Source: CAKSIW01 sp045576435 (lineage in GTDB: Bacteria; Bacillota; Clostridia; Monoglobales; Monoglobaceae). Taken from it: a DNA stretch of 5,936 nt. The translations under genes and the position numbers were made by a program. Under the pieces are notes generated by a model. The model was not told the origin of the DNA and did no database searches. It saw only the letters and a list, made by a program, of their open reading frames with translations. Below are positions 5,131 through 5,936 of this stretch, piece by piece. The DNA lies in the NCBI GenBank assembly GCA_045576435.1, contig JAZNGL010000142.1, positions 1 to 5,936 on the forward strand, given 5' to 3'. Numbering within the stretch: the stretch's first letter is position 1; every line of letters begins with the position of its first letter.

Positions 5131-5936
5131 TTACTTAAGAAAAACTTCAATAACAGGAACTGTAACATCCGGTCTGATTCCCGGAACCAAAAATGCAACT
5201 GTGCCGTTCTTTTGGAAACGATACTCAATTTCAGAGCCATCGTGCAAGAACTGTGCATAATCGATTTTATCAGTTAAATTCTCCATTATTACTGATGAAT
5301 ATGGATAGTCAATCAAATGAATATATAATTTCTTTCCATCTTCTGACTGCGTTAAAAGAGTGCCCATTGGCTCTTTAAATTCAGGTTCTGCCATTGTGCA
5401 GTTATATATTGAACGGCTATTATATTTCATCCATTCAGCAAAAACATTAAGTGCAGCATCTGCTCTCTTATCAAACACACCCCTTGCAGTTGGTCCAACA
5501 TTCATCAAAAGGTTACCACCTCTTGATACGCAAGAAATAAGCATTCTAAGAAGCATATCAGGAGTTTTCCAGCTCATCTCATCACGATTATATCCCCATG
5601 AACCCGAAAATGTTTGGCAAGATTCCCAAACAATTCTTTCGCCTGTTTCAGGATCTCTTGGCCAATCCTTTGTGTGAGTTTGTTCAGGGGTTTTTGTATC
5701 CTGCGGAATACCCGTTCTGTCATTAATGATAATATCAGGGTTGATTCCTCTTATCATCTTTATTAAGCCTTCACTATCCCAAGTCTCTGTTGATGTCCAG
5801 CCCATCCAATCTTTATAATCACGTATTGCAAACTGATTATATTCATTCCTGATGCTATCCATGGTTGGATATGTAAAGTCAAACCAGATTATATCAATTT
5901 TGCCATATTTTGTCAAAAGTTCACGAACCTGATTGT
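5131..5936 (-). CDS. Alpha-L-fucosidase (GH29 type), 5' part missing at window edge
   Basis: The open frame continues to the right edge, so only the last 267 residues are visible. An in-frame TTG at 5916 is internal: the frame reads NQVRELLTKYGKIDIIWFDF through it. The visible part matches the GH29 alpha-L-fucosidase barrel, which removes alpha-linked fucose from glycans by a retaining mechanism: RELLTKYGKIDIIWFD, whose Asp (codon 5878-5880) occupies the place of the known nucleophile, NPDIIINDR, WESCQTFSGSWGYN, and SRGGNLLMNVGPTARGVF. About 85 residues of beta-sandwich-like C-terminal domain follow. Roughly the first third of the barrel, and any signal peptide, is off the window, so export cannot be judged. 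No operon partner is visible downstream; a terminator follows. Its substrate would be fucosylated host or plant glycan by family, not by evidence here. Confidence 0.93.
   Translation of the reverse strand, partial: NQVRELLTKYGKIDIIWFDFTYPTMDSIRNEYNQFAIRDYKDWMGWTSTETWDSEGLIKMIRGINPDIIINDRTGIPQDTKTPEQTHTKDWPRDPETGERIVWESCQTFSGSWGYNRDEMSWKTPDMLLRMLISCVSRGGNLLMNVGPTARGVFDKRADAALNVFAEWMKYNSRSIYNCTMAEPEFKEPMGTLLTQSEDGKKLYIHLIDYPYSSVIMENLTDKIDYAQFLHDGSEIEYRFQKNGTVAFLVPGIRPDVTVPVIEVFLK

Noticed and set aside
5131..5916. TTG at 5916 as the start of a 261-residue fucosidase
   Set aside because: The frame stays open upstream to the window edge and the upstream residues NQVREL continue the conserved family sequence, so the true start is outside.

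Overview
The window looks like chromosomal DNA from an anaerobic, low-GC Gram-positive bacterium of the clostridial type, possibly a gut or other glycan-degrading fermenter. This is inferred from the AT-rich composition, strong AGGAGG-type ribosome binding sites, near-consensus sigma-A promoters, a long SRP RNA with an Alu domain, the SRP RNA-dnaX-ybaB gene order known from Firmicutes, and a Clostridium-type Rex operator in front of an alcohol dehydrogenase. Species cannot be fixed from the sequence alone.

Layout, left to right. (1) 1-878, minus: an amidohydrolase-family protein, complete at its N terminus and cut by the left edge at or within a few codons of its end, with its own consensus promoter. 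(2) 971-1003: a terminator closing the next gene. (3) 1019-2236, minus: an iron-containing alcohol dehydrogenase with its own promoter, a near-perfect Rex-type operator over the start of transcription, and an 11-bp direct repeat just upstream of the -35 box. (4) 2381-2731, minus: ybaB/ebfC. (5) 2849-4456, minus: dnaX. (6) about 4492-4761, minus: the large SRP RNA. (7) 4761-4885: a divergent, A-tract-rich promoter region. (8) 4897-4983, plus: tRNA-Leu(CAA) with its terminator. (9) 5131 to the right edge, minus: the C-terminal two thirds or so of a GH29-type alpha-L-fucosidase, ending at a palindromic terminator.

How the genes fit together. The middle block (SRP RNA, dnaX, ybaB) is housekeeping: membrane-protein targeting, the clamp-loader ATPase, and a nucleoid-associated protein. 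It probably starts at the SRP RNA promoter, with dnaX and ybaB read downstream. The usual third protein gene of this block, recR, is not downstream of ybaB; a redox-controlled alcohol dehydrogenase takes its place. On either side are catabolic genes (fucosidase, amidohydrolase) that have their own control signals and no demonstrated link to one another.

I found no mobile element, CRISPR array, toxin-antitoxin pair or defence system, and nothing that looks like an undescribed multi-gene system. The items most worth a second look are the regulatory DNA in front of the alcohol dehydrogenase, the paired ends of the SRP RNA, and the structured gap between dnaX and ybaB.
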